NCBI GenBank assembly: GCA_023105745.1
Contig: JALGQZ010000002.1
Location: 47,776,497 to 47,840,496 of the forward strand
DNA length: 64,000 bases
Direction of reading: 5' to 3'
Origin: Austropuccinia psidii
Taxonomy: Eukaryota > Basidiomycota > Pucciniomycetes > Pucciniales > Sphaerophragmiaceae
Below the pieces are notes generated by a model that was not told the DNA's origin, made no database searches, and saw only the letters and a list, made by a program, of their open reading frames with translations. This document shows positions 21,380-34,709 of this stretch, in pieces. Positions within the stretch are counted from its first letter, which is position 1; each line of letters begins with the position of its first letter. The position numbers and the translations under genes were made by a program.

Positions 21380-24300
21380 TCAATCAGAATAAACCTCCAA
21401 AATAGTGGGTTTTTTCTGATAGGGGGGAGGAAGATTGGAAAAATACAACATTCTGTGTTTCTTAAATTTATCAGCCCACCCCAGGGCTTGTTTTTGGGCA
21501 TTAATCTTCCAGTTCACAGTAATGGGTGGGACTGGATAAACTTTAGAAATGATGATGTCCAAAGGAACAAAATGAGCACAACTATTCAAGAAGCAGATGG
21601 AAATGGGGGAATTATCATTTGGAGGACAGAAATAAGGGAAAAAAGAAAAAGATTGGGCTGTGGAATAAAATAAAACTGGTCTTTTATACTTATTTAAAAT
21701 TGGCTCCCCCATGACAGGCATGGACATCCACTTTCTTTTTGGAGCCTGGCCAACATCTTCATACCATTCAATTCTTTCCAAATAAGAGGATACTGAGGGA
21801 ATTAAGGTGTTCATGGCTTCATAAAGGTCTTGATTTTGGTTAATTTCTTCAGCCAAGTCACCTCTGACATCAGCCCATTAATCTTGAGTCTTGTAAATGA
21901 AGTGGGATACTGTTCTGTAGCCACAGTTTCCATCACCCTGGAAATTGATGGCCTTGAAGGTTTATTTCAATATAAACTTGGGCAAGTCTTCTGAGCCAGT
22001 TATCTGATAAAATAAGCTCAAAAAATGAATAAATATCAAAATAAACAACAGAAAATTACATTAAAAAGAATCAGAAACTCACAAACAGCTTGGAGCATTC
22101 ATCACTTGTGTGATAATTGCTTTGACAATGCTCACAGGTAAAGTCAATTTAATCATAGATATTCAAACTGGTGGCAGGCTTGTGTTATTTTCTTTGTGAG
22201 GTTTTGCTTCCAATTGCCAATCTTCTGGACCTTCTAAGGGTTACTTCTGATTTATTTGATTCAGTTTCTGAGGGTAGTGAATCTGATGAACTGATGGATT
22301 TAGATCATGAGTCCTCAGAATCTTCAGAATCTTCAGCTGAGTCCACTTCCATAATTGGAGAGGGGACATTTGACTGGGATCTTGACGTTGTTGTACTGGT
22401 CACTTTTGAGTGGGGTCTTCCTCTTCTCTTGGATTGACTTTGAAATCTTGAAGGTTCTCTTTTGTTTTGATTTTTGTTTTTATTCTTGGCTCCTTGGGGT
22501 CTTACACGGATATTCTTGCATTCTAGAGGGTCTTCATAATATTGATCATCCTCTTGCCTCTTGGGAATTTGATCAAATGGGACTTTTCCAGTCAAAACAT
22601 CTTGAAAATGTTGAAGTATTGGAGTTATTTCTGCCATTGGTCTTTGAAACAAGTCTTCCCCAATTTCTTCAAATATTTTCTTGGCTTCATTCTTTCTTTC
22701 TTTTTCAACACTTTGATCATCACCTTGAAAACCAGCCCGAGAAGAATATGACAAATAAAATCAGTTAATAAGAAGAAATTAAAAAACTCTCACAGGCAAA
22801 TTCAAATGCCATTGAGGATGGAAGTCAGATAATTCAAGCCTTTCGCGCTTGGCAAATGCCTTTTGGGTCTTATGCTTGCAAGGAATGCCTTTATAATTGT
22901 TGTATTTGTTGGTGAATTTTTCATTTGGAGGAATTTTTCTTTTGAAATTTTCAAAGGCAATCTGAAGAGCATAATGAGACACCTTGCTATTGAGGGGACA
23001 GATATGTGGAGGAAAATTCTTGACATGGACAATCATTTCTTTGGAGATTCTGTTGATAATTTCAATAAATTGCTTTCTGAATGCCATGTGGAGAGCCCTG
23101 ACTACCTCCAGGAGAGTACCAGTGGACTTTTGGAGCCAAAGTTTAACCATGGCATGGGCACCTTCAACTCTGGAGGTGGAGCCCACACCCAGGTGGTAAT
23201 GAAGATTGGTCCAGGCTGGCACATAATACTCCTTTAGAGGAAGCCACATCTTTTCCAAATATTGCAAGATCTCAGGATTTTTGACTTGCTTTTGAAGCTT
23301 CTTCCAGTTGTCTTTGAAAGACTTTTCAGTGGATGAATACATAAGCTGAGAAATGAATCCCAAAGTCATTAATAAAGACAATAATAAGAAAAAAAGTGAA
23401 ATAAAGTGAAGAAGTATATTACTTGATTACAAAGGCCCATAAAATTTTCAAAATCAGTTCCATGACCAATTTTCTTCATGCAATGAGCAGATACATCCTT
23501 GTTGATGTGCCAAATGAATAGCATGACTTTGGAGTCTGGGAAGAGCTTCTTAATAGAGTCTTTCAAGGCTAGATCCCTTTCAATAACAATAACTGGAGGG
23601 GGAAAAAGATTGGTTTTGTTGAGGACCTTTTCTATGTATTAATTTAATGCCCAAGTATATGAAGGTTAATTTTCATTCTTCATCAAACAAAAATCCCCAT
23701 AAAAGGTCCTATTGGTTGAGCTGAATCCAACAATATGAAAAAGGGGCATTTTGTACTTATTGGTTTTATAAGTACAATCCATAATAATGACATGAGGAAA
23801 GCCATGAAGAATTTTTATGGCCAGGGGGTGAGTAAAAAACAAGGAGGTAATGTGTCCCTCAGAAGCCCTTTCAGAGGACCAAAGAAAATTTTCTTCTTTG
23901 AGAGTGTCAATAAGAGCATAAATGGGCCTTCTGCCTTGCAGTTTGTCTTTCTTGATTTTCTTGACTTGGTTGTAAATGTCTTGAAGGATTACAGGCCTGT
24001 CAGACTCCCTCTGGCTGAATAATTGGGCCTGAATTTGCCTTGGCATGAGCAGTGATTCAGACATTTGAGAAATTTGGGATGTTTCTTGCTCATTGAATTT
24101 CCTGAAAGCAGGATGTGCCATGATGTTTTCAGTGGCATCATGGCTATGTTCAGGATTTTTGACTTTAAGAGTCCAAGTGGTACTCTTGGCATATTTCCTG
24201 GCATAAAGTCTAAAAGGACAGTCAAGCTTTCTTGAGGTGACTGTTTTGGAGGGGCTTTTGTTGGGATTTGGGGTGCCAGACCTGTCACAACATATTTCAA

Positions 24301-24427
24301 TTTGGTTGTGGGTCATATTGGACCTCAAGGTAGACACAGCATACCCCTGAGCCCTGGCAACATTATGCACATGTTGCCAAAGAAGCTCAAGGGTCTGAAA
24401 TTCACCTTCAGTGGGGGGTTGAAGCAT
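21380..24427 (-). pseudogene. MULE transposase with CCHC and OTU-like domains
   Basis: The chosen start is the ATG at 24427 (MLQPPTEGEF); sequence upstream looks like terminal repeat. Exon 1 (24427-23423) holds a FAR1/WRKY-type zinc region (Cys46-47, Cys70, His94, His96) and the MULE DDE domain: first Asp in VIIMDCTYKTNKYKMPLF (Asp217), second in VIERDLAL, and FIWHINKDV. A 77-nt intron (23422-23346) precedes exon 2, with the third acidic residue in SRVEGAHAMVK and a SWIM-like IPCKH. A further intron of about 71 nt (uncertain edges) leads to a basic and Ser/Glu-rich tail and the CCHC knuckle CEHCQSNYHTSDEC. After a 79-nt intron (22082-22004) comes an OTU-like cysteine protease: NFQGDGNCGYR and, 117 residues later, the His of CAHFVPL. 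Several TAA and TGA codons, each one C-to-T step from CAA or CGA, make it a pseudogene. Confidence 0.8.
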
Positions 24428-24945
24428 TTGTTTAATGAAAAATATGTATAAAAGTGAAAAAAGGGGGAATTGGGGGATTTGGAATGGGGTAAGAACCTTT
24501 CGAAATGTGAAAAAGAGGTGAAAAAAGGTGGGAAAAATGAACAGAAGTGGTTTAAATGTGGGATTAATAGATGAGGGAATGTAAAAAATTGAAAATTGAG
24601 AGGCTTGAAAGCAGGTTGTTGTGGTGGAAAATGCAGTCTTTGGGGGAAAAAAAGAAAAAAAAGTGTGAAAAGCTTTGCAAAATGGCTTTGGTAATGCTGT
24701 TTTTCCAAAAAAAAAACAAAAAAACAATGGTTTGGGGTGGGGATAATGTGGCTTATTGGGGTGTTTGGGCTTGTTTTGTTTTTGGGGGGGCTGGGAAAAA
24801 AAATCCAAAACAATTTGGAGTTAGAGAGGTTTTGTGGGGATAAAACCTCTTTTGGGAATGTTTTGGCCCAATACAGGCCCAATTGTGTTTCATTTTTAAT
24901 TAAAAATGGGCCCAGGCCACCCCTTACATGTTTTTACCTACACCC

Positions 24946-26415
24946 AATAAAAATAAGAATAAGAATCATCAGTAATTGTGATTATGAAATAAAAAACAAT
25001 AAAAAATAGAACTATTATTAGTTATGATCATCAGTAAAATAATTAGAAGATAATAATAATGATAATAATAATTGTTAGTGATTATTGACAAATTAAAAGG
25101 AAAAAACAAATTAAAAATAATAATCATGAGTCATCATCATGATCAAATAAAATCAAACAGAAAAAGAACCAAAGTCAGAAACTTAATTAAAAATATTGAT
25201 TCATTAGTTAAAAATAAGAAAAAGGCTTGCAATCAATTTGATTAGCAATAGGGTTAGATCTTCCCAGAGGCCAATGTGGGAGGCTCTAAGATGACTGGAG
25301 AGTGAATGGTGGGAGGCTGGGCTGAGTTGTATGGGTGATTTATAAATATAATAAAAGAATTCAAAATGAAAACCTTGGAATTGAGTCGGAATTAATTTCA
25401 GAGGCTTTCCAAATTGATTTGGATTGTTTTGGATAGAAAATGCCTTAGAATCTCCCAGAGGCCTGTTTGGGAGGTTCTAGGATGACTGGAGGGTGACTTG
25501 AGTTGGATGGGGGGCTGAGTTTGCAGAGATGGAGTTGATGAACCTGTTGTTGAAACTGTGCAAAAACCAAAAAAAATACAAATGAATCAAAAACCTCACC
25601 TAGTTAATTTGTTAATGAAAATTATGAAACCCAAAAAACTTACTTCAAAAGAATCTTTTAAAGAACTAAAAAAAATAGAAAATTAAGTTCCTATCAAGGA
25701 GTTAGGAGTGAAGGAGTGAAATTTTTACCAGGTTTTTTTTCAACACAAGTATTTGGGTGGAAATGAAGCAGTTTTAATTGAAAAAAATATTCAAAAAGTA
25801 AGGGACAATTCAAATGAGTTTGAAAAAAATAAAGAATATAAATCTTGGAGGGAGGATTCAAATTAAATTTGAAAAAACTGTGTCATTGGTCTTTGATACA
25901 TAAAATCTCAATGAAAAAGTTTCCCAAATTTTCAATTTTTGAGTAAATTTCAGTACAATTTCAAAGGATAATATCAGTTTGAACTTTATGCCCCAATTGT
26001 CAAAAAGCATTATTTATATTTTACAAATAAAAAATTTTAAAATGATCACATGTCATATACCTAATACATTATTTTTTAGTGATTAATGTCAGAATAAATT
26101 TGAGCTTTGCAATTGGCCTTCTTGATGATAATGCCGGTATAGTGAGATCCACTGGCATTGCTTTTCCTTCAGATCCAATTCCCTATTACACTTTTCTTTT
26201 TCAAATTCATATCAAATGTTGTTTTTTTATTGTCAAAATCCCCTTGTTTTTGTAACTTCACTTCTTTGTACTGTTGATTTTGCATATTCCTCACTTTCTC
26301 TTAATGCCACCTCTCCTTGTCCCACTCCAAATGAGAATTATAACTGGATTCACAGGTTAAGAACCATAATATTTTTCAGTAGGATTGATCAGAATAAAAA
26401 TAACTTTGAGACATA
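24946..26415. other. Harbinger internal sequence right of MULE
   Basis: AT-rich sequence without a convincing gene; it contains the direct duplication described at 25261. The 3' end of the minus-strand partner gene may reach into its right part. Confidence 0.4.
25261..25530. repeat. Direct duplication, about 190 bp apart
   Basis: TCCCAGAGGCC-x-TGGGAGGxTCTAxGATGACTGGAG, followed by a GT-rich stretch, occurs at about 25261 and 25451. The copies share roughly 70 bp with several differences. Confidence 0.65.
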
Positions 26416-27292
26416 CCCTCTTTCCATGATTCAAGCAAATTGGCATAGGTCAAGGCAAACATATCCATTGACCTTTTCCTAGATCCACTCTTGTTATTCA
26501 GGTTGGGGGTCAATGCTTTATTATGCTTTTGTGTTTGAGTTATGGAATATGTTAGCTGGTCAAAAAGTAAAGAATCAACATTGGATTTCATAAATATCAG
26601 GCTTAAACATACATACTTATTCATCTTGCATGTTTTGTGCTTGAGCTAAGTCATCATCATTCTTAAGCAAAGGATCACTATTGAGAGGTGATTCCAAAAA
26701 ATTATTCTGCTTTAAAAAACAAATGACCTTTAATTATCTCAGGTAAAAAGAAAGATTTGAAAAATTACCTTATTAAGCAAATGATCATCATCATCCTTTA
26801 AGATGTCTTTTTCGTCAGAATAAGAGCTTGCAATGGGAGTTACATTGGGCTTGTTGCCAAAAAACACATCCATTTTGACATATAAGGGACACACACTTTC
26901 AATCTTTTTACTCATTGATTTGATAACTTTACTCTAATCTTCTTTTGTTAGTCCAGCCCCAGGTAGCTTTTCAATTTTTTTTGCTTCCCTATACTTCTTT
27001 TTATATGTTTTCCATTGATCTCAGATGCTGCTTGAGCTAAGTTTTAGGTGATGTTGTAACTTTTTTTGTTGACCTCAATGGCCATAAGCTCAAACTCATG
27101 CTTCTTTTACAAAGGAGGCCTTCCAATTGAAGTTGAACCACCAGTACAAAAACATGACTCAAAATTGGATTTTATTGAAATCCAATGAATTATGGTCAAA
27201 TAATCAGTAAATAATAAGTGACCTGATGGATGAGGAAGGCCAAAGGTGATATTCATATCATACTTGGCATTGTTTGCTTTGGAATGAGGCAT
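26416..27292 (-). pseudogene. Harbinger partner protein (Myb/SANT-like), decayed
   Basis: The start is ATG 27292 (MPHSKANNAKYD). The first exon ends at 27223; a 65-nt GT-AG intron (27222-27158) leads to SCFCTGGSTSIGRPPL and on to KKHEFELMAIEVNKKSYN. Then come NGKHIKRSIGKQKKLKSYLG and the motif CPLYVKMDVFFGNKPNVTPI (about 26895-26830), an acidic stretch, a second intron after DDDDHLLNK, and LTYSITQTQ to LLESWKEG ending near 26416. TAA codons that fit CAA occur in several places. Cys-Pro-x-Tyr-x-x-Met-Asp-x-x-Phe-Gly-x-Lys-x-Asn-Val-Thr-Pro is typical of a multicopy family in rusts and other filamentous microbes. Its place in this element suggests it is the DNA-binding partner Harbinger needs; that role is an inference. 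Confidence 0.5.
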
Positions 27293-27572
27293 TATTATAT
27301 GGATGAAGAAATATGAATGGATTCTTGGCTTTTTGGTGAGATTTTCAAAAATGGAGTGTGGAAGAATATGTTGTACATTTGTGAATTGTGAATACTCATT
27401 TGGGTTAGGTTTCAAACTGAAATCCCAGATGAATGGGATTTGGTGAAAATACCAGGGGACTCAGTTAAAATTACATGTGGTTTACACATGAAAAACCCAG
27501 GATTTAGTGTTGGGATTTGGAAGCCAAATGCCATGTTATTTTAAGGCAGGATTCAGTGACTGAAACGCCCCC

Positions 27573-30500
27573 TAATAAGTACCAATTTTAAAAGTTTTAT
27601 ACAAAACCCATACACATTTCATTATTCACAGACTCTATGTTCTAATATTTCTAAATTTATCTGAAATAAACTTCCACCCCAATTTGAGAGGAAATGGCTC
27701 TCCTTTTAGAATTATATGCACTTAAAATTATAAAATAAAAAATTCAATATTTTAATTATTTTTATAAACACAAAGACTCTAGCTCAATCACTTATAGGGA
27801 TGAAGTGAGAAATAATGGAGTAGATAATCTTATTTATTTACCTTTTATCTCTTGTTTAGTAAATGAACCCTCGGAATGATGGGAGTTTTCAATAAGTATG
27901 ATATTAACCATAAAAGGAGGCCCTTTATCAAAGCGAATCCAAATTGAAAAGATATTAATTACAGATAATCAAAATGCAGGAAACTTGGTCTGAAACATTT
28001 ATATTGAAAACTGCTAGTCAATCCTTCATGGAAAAGAATTAATTGATAAATATGTTTCCACAATATTGTGAGCTTATTAGAGGTGCTTTAATATAATATT
28101 AACTGTTTTGAAATGAATCATGGATTGAACATGTTTCATTGTACCCAATCCCAGGTTTGATCCCAGAAAATATTCTTTGTTGAGCTCATTTTGTGTATGA
28201 TATCTATCAATATTGAGTAATTTTTGTCTTTTATTACTTGAAACCATTGCACCAATCCTCAAATAGAATAAACAATATATTCTGAACTCTTGAACCCCTT
28301 TTCCAAATTCCCTCAAGATTTTGTATAGTTTGCTTTCATATTGCTAAAGGATACATAATATTGATATACCTGATTTCCTCAATAGAGCTTCTTGCTATGG
28401 CTGTATTTCCTGACCCTCAATATTTAGAAAAATCAATAAAAAAACCGGGATATTGATTACTAGAAGCTGACTTCTTTCATTAGAAAAGGAAAATTTATTA
28501 CTTTTAAGCTCAAAAAGAAACTTTTTTTGCTTTTAAAAGTAAGTGGTACTCATAAGCTCAAGTTGAGTAGCACATCTTAGTTATTTCCAATTAAAAGATC
28601 CAAAATCATAGTCACAATTCAAAAACACCTCATCCAAGCTAATAATATCTCTTCGAGTCATAATTCATCCTTGAAAGTTTTAATTAATCTATATTTCAAA
28701 TATTTACTTGTTAGATGATTCCCGCATGGATATTTGAAAAAAATCATAATTATCACTATATTTAAATTATTGAATGAAAAATAATCATTTTTCAACTGCT
28801 TATTTTTCTCCATACTTTTTATGACTTTGATAATTAAAGTCACACCTTTTTTTATTCCAAAGCTGTATTACTTAAAAAAACTCAATAGAATATTAATCTA
28901 ATCACATTAAAAGATAAAGATTTATTTTCAATAACTCACAGACTCATTGGGAAAAAAATGATATTGTTATTTAGGAGATTCCACTTGTAAAGAAGTCCCA
29001 AGGTCTTTATCCACAGAATTTTTCAAATGCACTATCAAAAACTTCTTCACTTGACCGAATAATTTAAATAGAATTAATTCGGCGCTCACTTCTTGAAGAG
29101 ACTTCAAGGCTTTAAATGAATTACATCCCTATTCTTTGAGTATTTTCTCGGTTAAAGGAAATCCTATTTTAAAGGTATTAGAGCTCAGTTATTATAATCA
29201 CTTTTATTGAGGCTCAAAGGTTTTTTTCATAAATAATAATAAATTTACAAGCTTTATTCTATTTAAGTCAGTTCAATTGAACATATTCCAATATAATATG
29301 ACAAACGATAACTTTGAACAGCTTCATATTTCAGTTGGCTTTAGTGAGTCTATTTTCATGGAAGTAGTTACATGAAATAAACTCTTTAAAGGTTTATTCA
29401 TAGAAAAGGTTCAATTGAATATTTAATTTTATACAGTAGCTTCAATAATATTTCATACAAGCAGCTTAAGCCTTCGAGAAAAATAATCTGTGGTAACACT
29501 TTTATTCTTTTTTAGAATATACTATTAGCTGGGATTGATACTTCATTCAAATATTAAATGAATCTTTTTATGATTCAATTATTGGATTATGAATCGATAA
29601 AAATCTGTAGCCCTTATTCCTAGAATATTTGATAATCAATTTTTGTATTTTAGACTTTAAATGATAAAATATAATGACTTTGAATGGTAATTATTAGAGG
29701 AAGTATTCAAACTTTTTTGGTGAGTTTTAAAGATGAGTTTATGTTGTTTTTTCCTTTGGGAATGTTTCCAATCTTAGTTGTGCATGTGGAAATATCTAAA
29801 AGTCTCACAATAATCTCCACTATTCAAATAATACAATAATTTTTTCTATTGTGAATAGGTAAAATTATTCCTTGTTAATTTTATTGCTCTTGTGGAAAAA
29901 TTCAATTGTAATTTTTTTTTCATGTCTGAGCTCAAAATTTCCTATTTGGAAGGAAATAAGACGTCTTGAAGTAATTACTTGATTTGTGTCTAAATTTGCT
30001 TTCTATATTTTTTTATTTCTTGAAACACAGGCTCAGGAAATTTCCTCCACGAATTACTTTGAAAAGAATATACATTTCTAGCAGCTGTGAGTATCATAAT
30101 TTATTTTAAGTATTACGGAACACATCCCCATTGAATTGGGAGCTCACTAAATTAGCTTGATAATGATCCAGGTCCAACCATTGCTTGTCCCAAAGCACTT
30201 TTCACCAAATTTCTTACATTTATTATCTTCAATTCAAAATATTTTACCAAAGGTTTGTTATGAATACTTCATGAAATTGCTCCTGATGTAATCATCTTCA
30301 TGAGGAACCATTCATTACTTTATATACTGCATATTTCAATTCATATTGTTAATAAAATATAGAAACCTTGAGTCTTAGTTATGAATATCAACCTATATTG
30401 AATATATTGAAGGAAATTATGAATTGATGAGTTATCAGAATTTCATCATGAATTCTTGCATCTTTATCCAAGTTTTTGAATAATTTAATTCATTTTAATT

Positions 30501-31629
30501 ATATTCTTTATTTTAAACTATAGTTTTTGGTTCAATTTTCCCATCATTCTGAACAATTGAGCTTTGTGAAATTGTGAATTTTGGTGAGGATTTTTTGATG
30601 TGGTAATGTCTTCATCTGAAAAATTACTTTTTGATTTGAATCTTCCTACCGTTTTTTTATTTGAATGAATTTATGATAAAATTGTATTTATAATACACCA
30701 AAGCTTAAATTAGTTATTTATTCTGTCTAATTTCATGAATCTCGTTTTTAACATACATCAGACATGAGGCTTTTTTATATTGGAGAAATTTCCTGTCTTA
30801 ATATCCAGGGTTGAAGTGTTTGAAAAAAGTTATTTGGATACTTATTTCTGATAAAAACAATATTTGATAATGAGCTTTATTTCTTTGTATCAAAAAATTA
30901 TTGATATTTTCCTTTTGTATTTTGAAATTCTGTACCTGGAATATTCATACTTCCTCAGGGAAATCTCTCTTTACCTCTCTCATTTTGAACATATTTATTC
31001 CCATCTCTACACCCATTCAGAAAAGATTGATTTGGATTCATAGTTAGCTAAATAATACTTTCCCGTCCTGATTATTATAGTTAAGTGATACTTTTCAAGA
31101 CTTACATCCTAATATTTTCAGATTAAATCAAGGGAGTCTCAATATAAGCAATATCTATTCCAGAGGTATGGAAACAATAAATTTTATTCCAATTTCCTTT
31201 CCTGAGAATAATATGATTGGGGGAAAAACTTAATAATCCATTAATTATAAATCTATAGTCTTTGAATATTATAGTGCTTAAAGCTCCAATAATAGAATAT
31301 ATTAGAAAGATCCCTGATACTGTGAATTATGTTATATATAATATGTACAAAAAAAATCCAAAGATACTTCCATAAGTATGCTCTTTACATATAAGTCAGA
31401 TGGATACTAAAAAAGAGTATTCAATAATGAATTTCATCATCTGAATAAAAGATAGAGCACAAAAATGACTCCCAAAATACCATAACATATGGTATCAGAT
31501 GAAAATATTTAAGCTAAAATCGATAGCCCTTATCAAACCAAATACAGGTATGATGAGAAGACAAAATAAAAAAAAGAATTGAACATGAACTGGATTGTAT
31601 AGAATGCCTAAAACTTCCATTTGTTGGAA
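27573..31629. other. Gene-free old DNA
   Basis: About 4 kb without a recognisable gene, terminal repeat or protein motif. Open frames at 28077-28316 and 28658-28843 are short and compositionally random. Parts near 28600-30100 keep a few CpG dinucleotides. Confidence 0.5.
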
Positions 31630-32100
31630 AAATCCCCCTGTATGGGGAAAAGGGGTGAAATGTGGTTTTGAAACCGCATCTGAGTACTAATAATGGTAGT
31701 GTGGCTCTATTGAGAAATTATCCAAAATCCAAAGTAAGACTCTTCTCTATATAAATGTGGAAAACGTTTATCCACCTCCTAAAACTCTTATTTTAGATAA
31801 AATAAGGCTTTCTTCCCTATGAAGAACCCCCTTCATCTTTTCATATTATTCTTGCACAGAAGTAACCCTCAGAATTATAAGATATATTTACAGCTTTGAT
31901 CATTTTTCTGATTATTAATATGACCCGATTGGTCATTAAAACTTCTTGGGACTCCAGTAGACTCATAACCACTATTATTCAGTACTAGAGTCCTTTCAAC
32001 CTATCTTGAATATCTTACCATGTCAAAGTCATATATTTAGCTTGTATTTAATGCCTTATATCTACTTCATATACCCTATATGAAAATGAATATTGTGATG
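31630..32100 (-). repeat. Decayed LTR remnant, inverted
   Basis: Compared with the reverse complement of the LTR at 45938-47375, the order CCCTGTAT, TGTGGTTTTGAAACC-CATCTGAG, GACTCTTC, ATTTTAGATAAAAT-AGGC-TTCTTC, then ACTCATAACCACTATT and TGTCAAAGTCATA is preserved. The outer part toward the left is not readable. Confidence 0.5.
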
Positions 32101-34709
32101 TTACATTTTTCTGATAATCAAACCCAGATCTTTCAGGACTATTCTATGATATATTAATAAATTTCCTATATCCCTTAGTTTAGAATGGAATCATAATTCA
32201 AGATATAATTTAAGGCCTATACTAATAAAGATAAGTCATATTTTATATTATTGAAGGGCCTTGTGTCAGTATCTATAAGCTTATTATTCATAATAAAGAC
32301 TGAAATTTTTAGAATTATATTGATAGTCACAAAGTCTTAGTGGTGAAGAATCTTGGGATAGCTATATCATGTAAGAATTAATCATTGCGAATATGAGGAG
32401 CTATTTTGGTGATTAAAAATGCTCTTTTTATCCCTTGTCGGGACTGTAGAAGTCCTCCTGTTCTCTAAGATTCCTAATTGGTAAAAAACTTACTTGAAAC
32501 TAATTAGAGGCATGTTTTGGCTCGGTGTGTGACTCTTGAACAACAAGCATATCACTTTTGGAAAATAAATAGTAAAAATCTCTGTTAGTGGCCATTTCAG
32601 AAGCCTTGTGGAATGTCTGAAATGTGACAATAAATAAATGATACATCTTTGAGGTAATTATTAGCTATGTCAGCGTTTTTGGTCCATATGAGCCTATAGC
32701 TGAGCCACAAGGTGGGTATAGCCTGGTACAGATCCTGCAAACCTCATTGTGAATTAATATTTTCCAGCCCAGATGCCTCAGCTCATTTTTGAGATAAAGG
32801 TAAAGAATGATGCAATGTTTTTTGGCTTAATTACTTATTCTTTGAATTATCTTTTATTTCTTCTCTTCTCCTCTCATACAAAATCTATAACGGAAGAAGC
32901 GCTTATTGCTTTCACGAAATATCTATTGAAGGGAAAATACCTTCCATCCCAGACATATTTGTTAGTTTTGAGAATATTGAAATTTAGACTTGATAGAATG
33001 GAAAATAATTCATCATATTTTCACTTTTTTACCCTTCATTTTATTCCTTGTATCAAGTATTTCAAATATATGGTGGCTTATAAGCTTTTGAAACCTGTAT
33101 TTTTAGCTTGAAGATTCCAGCCAAGTCATATCTCAGTCATTTTTTAAGATGAAGAAATAATATGCATATAAAATTCAATTTTCTATGGAGGTCTTTAGAT
33201 TAGCTGCACCTTTCCTGGGGTCTATAAAAGACTTAATTTATTCTTAAAGGTGCTTCTTCCATTTCAAGGTAATAAACAATAATCTCCTGAGGTAGAATTG
33301 CTACAGAGAATTTAATACAATAACCGTAAAACTCACTAATTATTTTAGTATCCGGAGCCACTTCAAGTGGCTTGAGTTAAAATTCAAGATTTAGAGATAA
33401 GATGAAAAGAAATCTTCAACTTAATAGATTTCTATCCAAAGACAAAAGTTTTCATAGATTAACCATTTATTATTCAATTTGTATAGTATGAGTATATAAT
33501 GAAGGGAGAGACTTCCCTACTTGAAAATCCCCCTATATAAGCTTTAGTTTTTCAGAATCAGAATTTAAGATTGATTTCATCATTTGTGATATCTGCATGA
33601 AATGCTTATTCTCTGTTTGGATTCATAGACTGACAAATTCTTCAAGTATCAATTTTAATTCTAAATTAATGTTAAACTTCTTCAGAATTTAAGAGTGTTT
33701 TAAAAGAAATATGGACTTTATCTTATCTCTCAAAGGCATAAAGATAATATAGGAGACTTCATATGTGTACCTTAAGTATTGTGTGATTCGAGGTTAGAAA
33801 AGCTTTCAAGAACTAGAATTCCCAATTTTTTCAGTAAATTTAGAAATATCACCTCTATTTTTGGATTGAATAATAAATTCATAGACATTCATACTTATAT
33901 CATTTCAAAATATTGAGAGAGTTATCAAAGTGTTATTTAAGCCCATCTTTCAAGAATAAAATACATATATTGGGAGATATAGAACAGTTTAACTACTATA
34001 TAAGAAGAAGGAATTTATGGAATTGAGATTTTTAAATCGTCAAAATGAAACAGAAATACTCCCTATTATATGATATTTCATTTTAATACCTTTAGGTAGA
34101 GTCAAAATACTATTTAGATCCAGGTGGAAAATGATAGAATGAATTTTAATTAAATCTTAATATAAAATCATAAATAGTTTTTTTTTGAAATGTATCATCG
34201 ATACATAATCTGGTCAAAGGCTGGCTCAGTTCTGTATGACCAAATTAGTGTGAGCTGAACCAAACCATAATATTTAGCTCTTGCAAAGAGGCTCATAAAA
34301 CGTCCAAAGAAATATTAAGCATTTTATTATTATAGGCTATCAATAAATACTGTAATAGTAGTACCCTTAAAGAAAAGGTTACTATTTTAGTCCCTTATAT
34401 CAATTTAAATTTACAGAATTCCCCATTTAGCTAAAATTTTCTTTTAAAGACAATGGGAGATATGTATCAATATTTAGGTGCTTAATTATCTCTTTATATA
34501 TTCCCACTTTGAAGCTCTGATATAATAATATTGCTTATATATCTTAGTTGGATATCTTGAAGCCTGGAATTTAGATTCTGAAAATCTGGACGCTCTCAAA
34601 TCTTTCAACCCCTAATTTAAGGCATTAATTTATTATCAAAATATGTAATATTCAATTAAAAATATTTTGATTTTCTCTCGTTTGGAGTCTCATATGCTAA
34701 GAAGTGAAA
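32101..34709. other. Gene-free old DNA
   Basis: No gene is recognised. The 112-codon open frame at 32773-33111 is Leu/Phe-rich, matches nothing I know, and most likely arises by chance in AT-rich sequence. Confidence 0.45.

Larger units (their letters stand above)
20677..24945 (-). mobile_element. MULE (Mutator-like) DNA transposon
   Basis: The ends are inverted: GGGTGTTGGTAAACACACG on the left (20677) and, read inward from 24945, GGGTGTAGGTAAAAACATG, about 4 mismatches in 23. The flanking 9-mers (AAATGAAAA and AATAAAAAT) are not a clean duplication. It contains one intron-bearing gene on the minus strand from 24427 to 21380 coding a MULE transposase with extra C-terminal domains. It is inserted in the Harbinger element. 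Confidence 0.7.
19184..27572. mobile_element. PIF/Harbinger-type DNA transposon with nested MULE
   Basis: The left end is GGGGGTGTCAAAGTTACC (19184); the right end, read inward on the other strand, is GGGGGCGTTTCAGTCAC (27572). Flanks are GTA on the left and TAA on the right, an imperfect version of the 3-bp TWA duplication typical of Harbinger. It contains a Harbinger DDE transposase remnant near the left end and a second, minus-strand gene near the right end, the usual two-gene layout. A 4.27-kb MULE is inserted at 20677, so the Harbinger element itself is about 4.1 kb. Confidence 0.7.

Noticed and set aside
22171..22768. Open frames on the + strand (88, 137 and 69 codons)
   Set aside because: They are antisense to the Ser/Glu-rich tail of the MULE gene, which has the knuckle and OTU motifs on the minus strand.
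24428..24882. Minus-strand frames upstream of the MULE ATG (Phe/Pro/His-rich)
   Set aside because: The composition reflects the T/C-rich MULE end; zinc-finger homology begins only after 24427.
32773..33111. 112-codon + strand frame as a membrane protein gene
   Set aside because: Leu/Phe richness is expected in AT-rich DNA; no start context, neighbours or motif support it.
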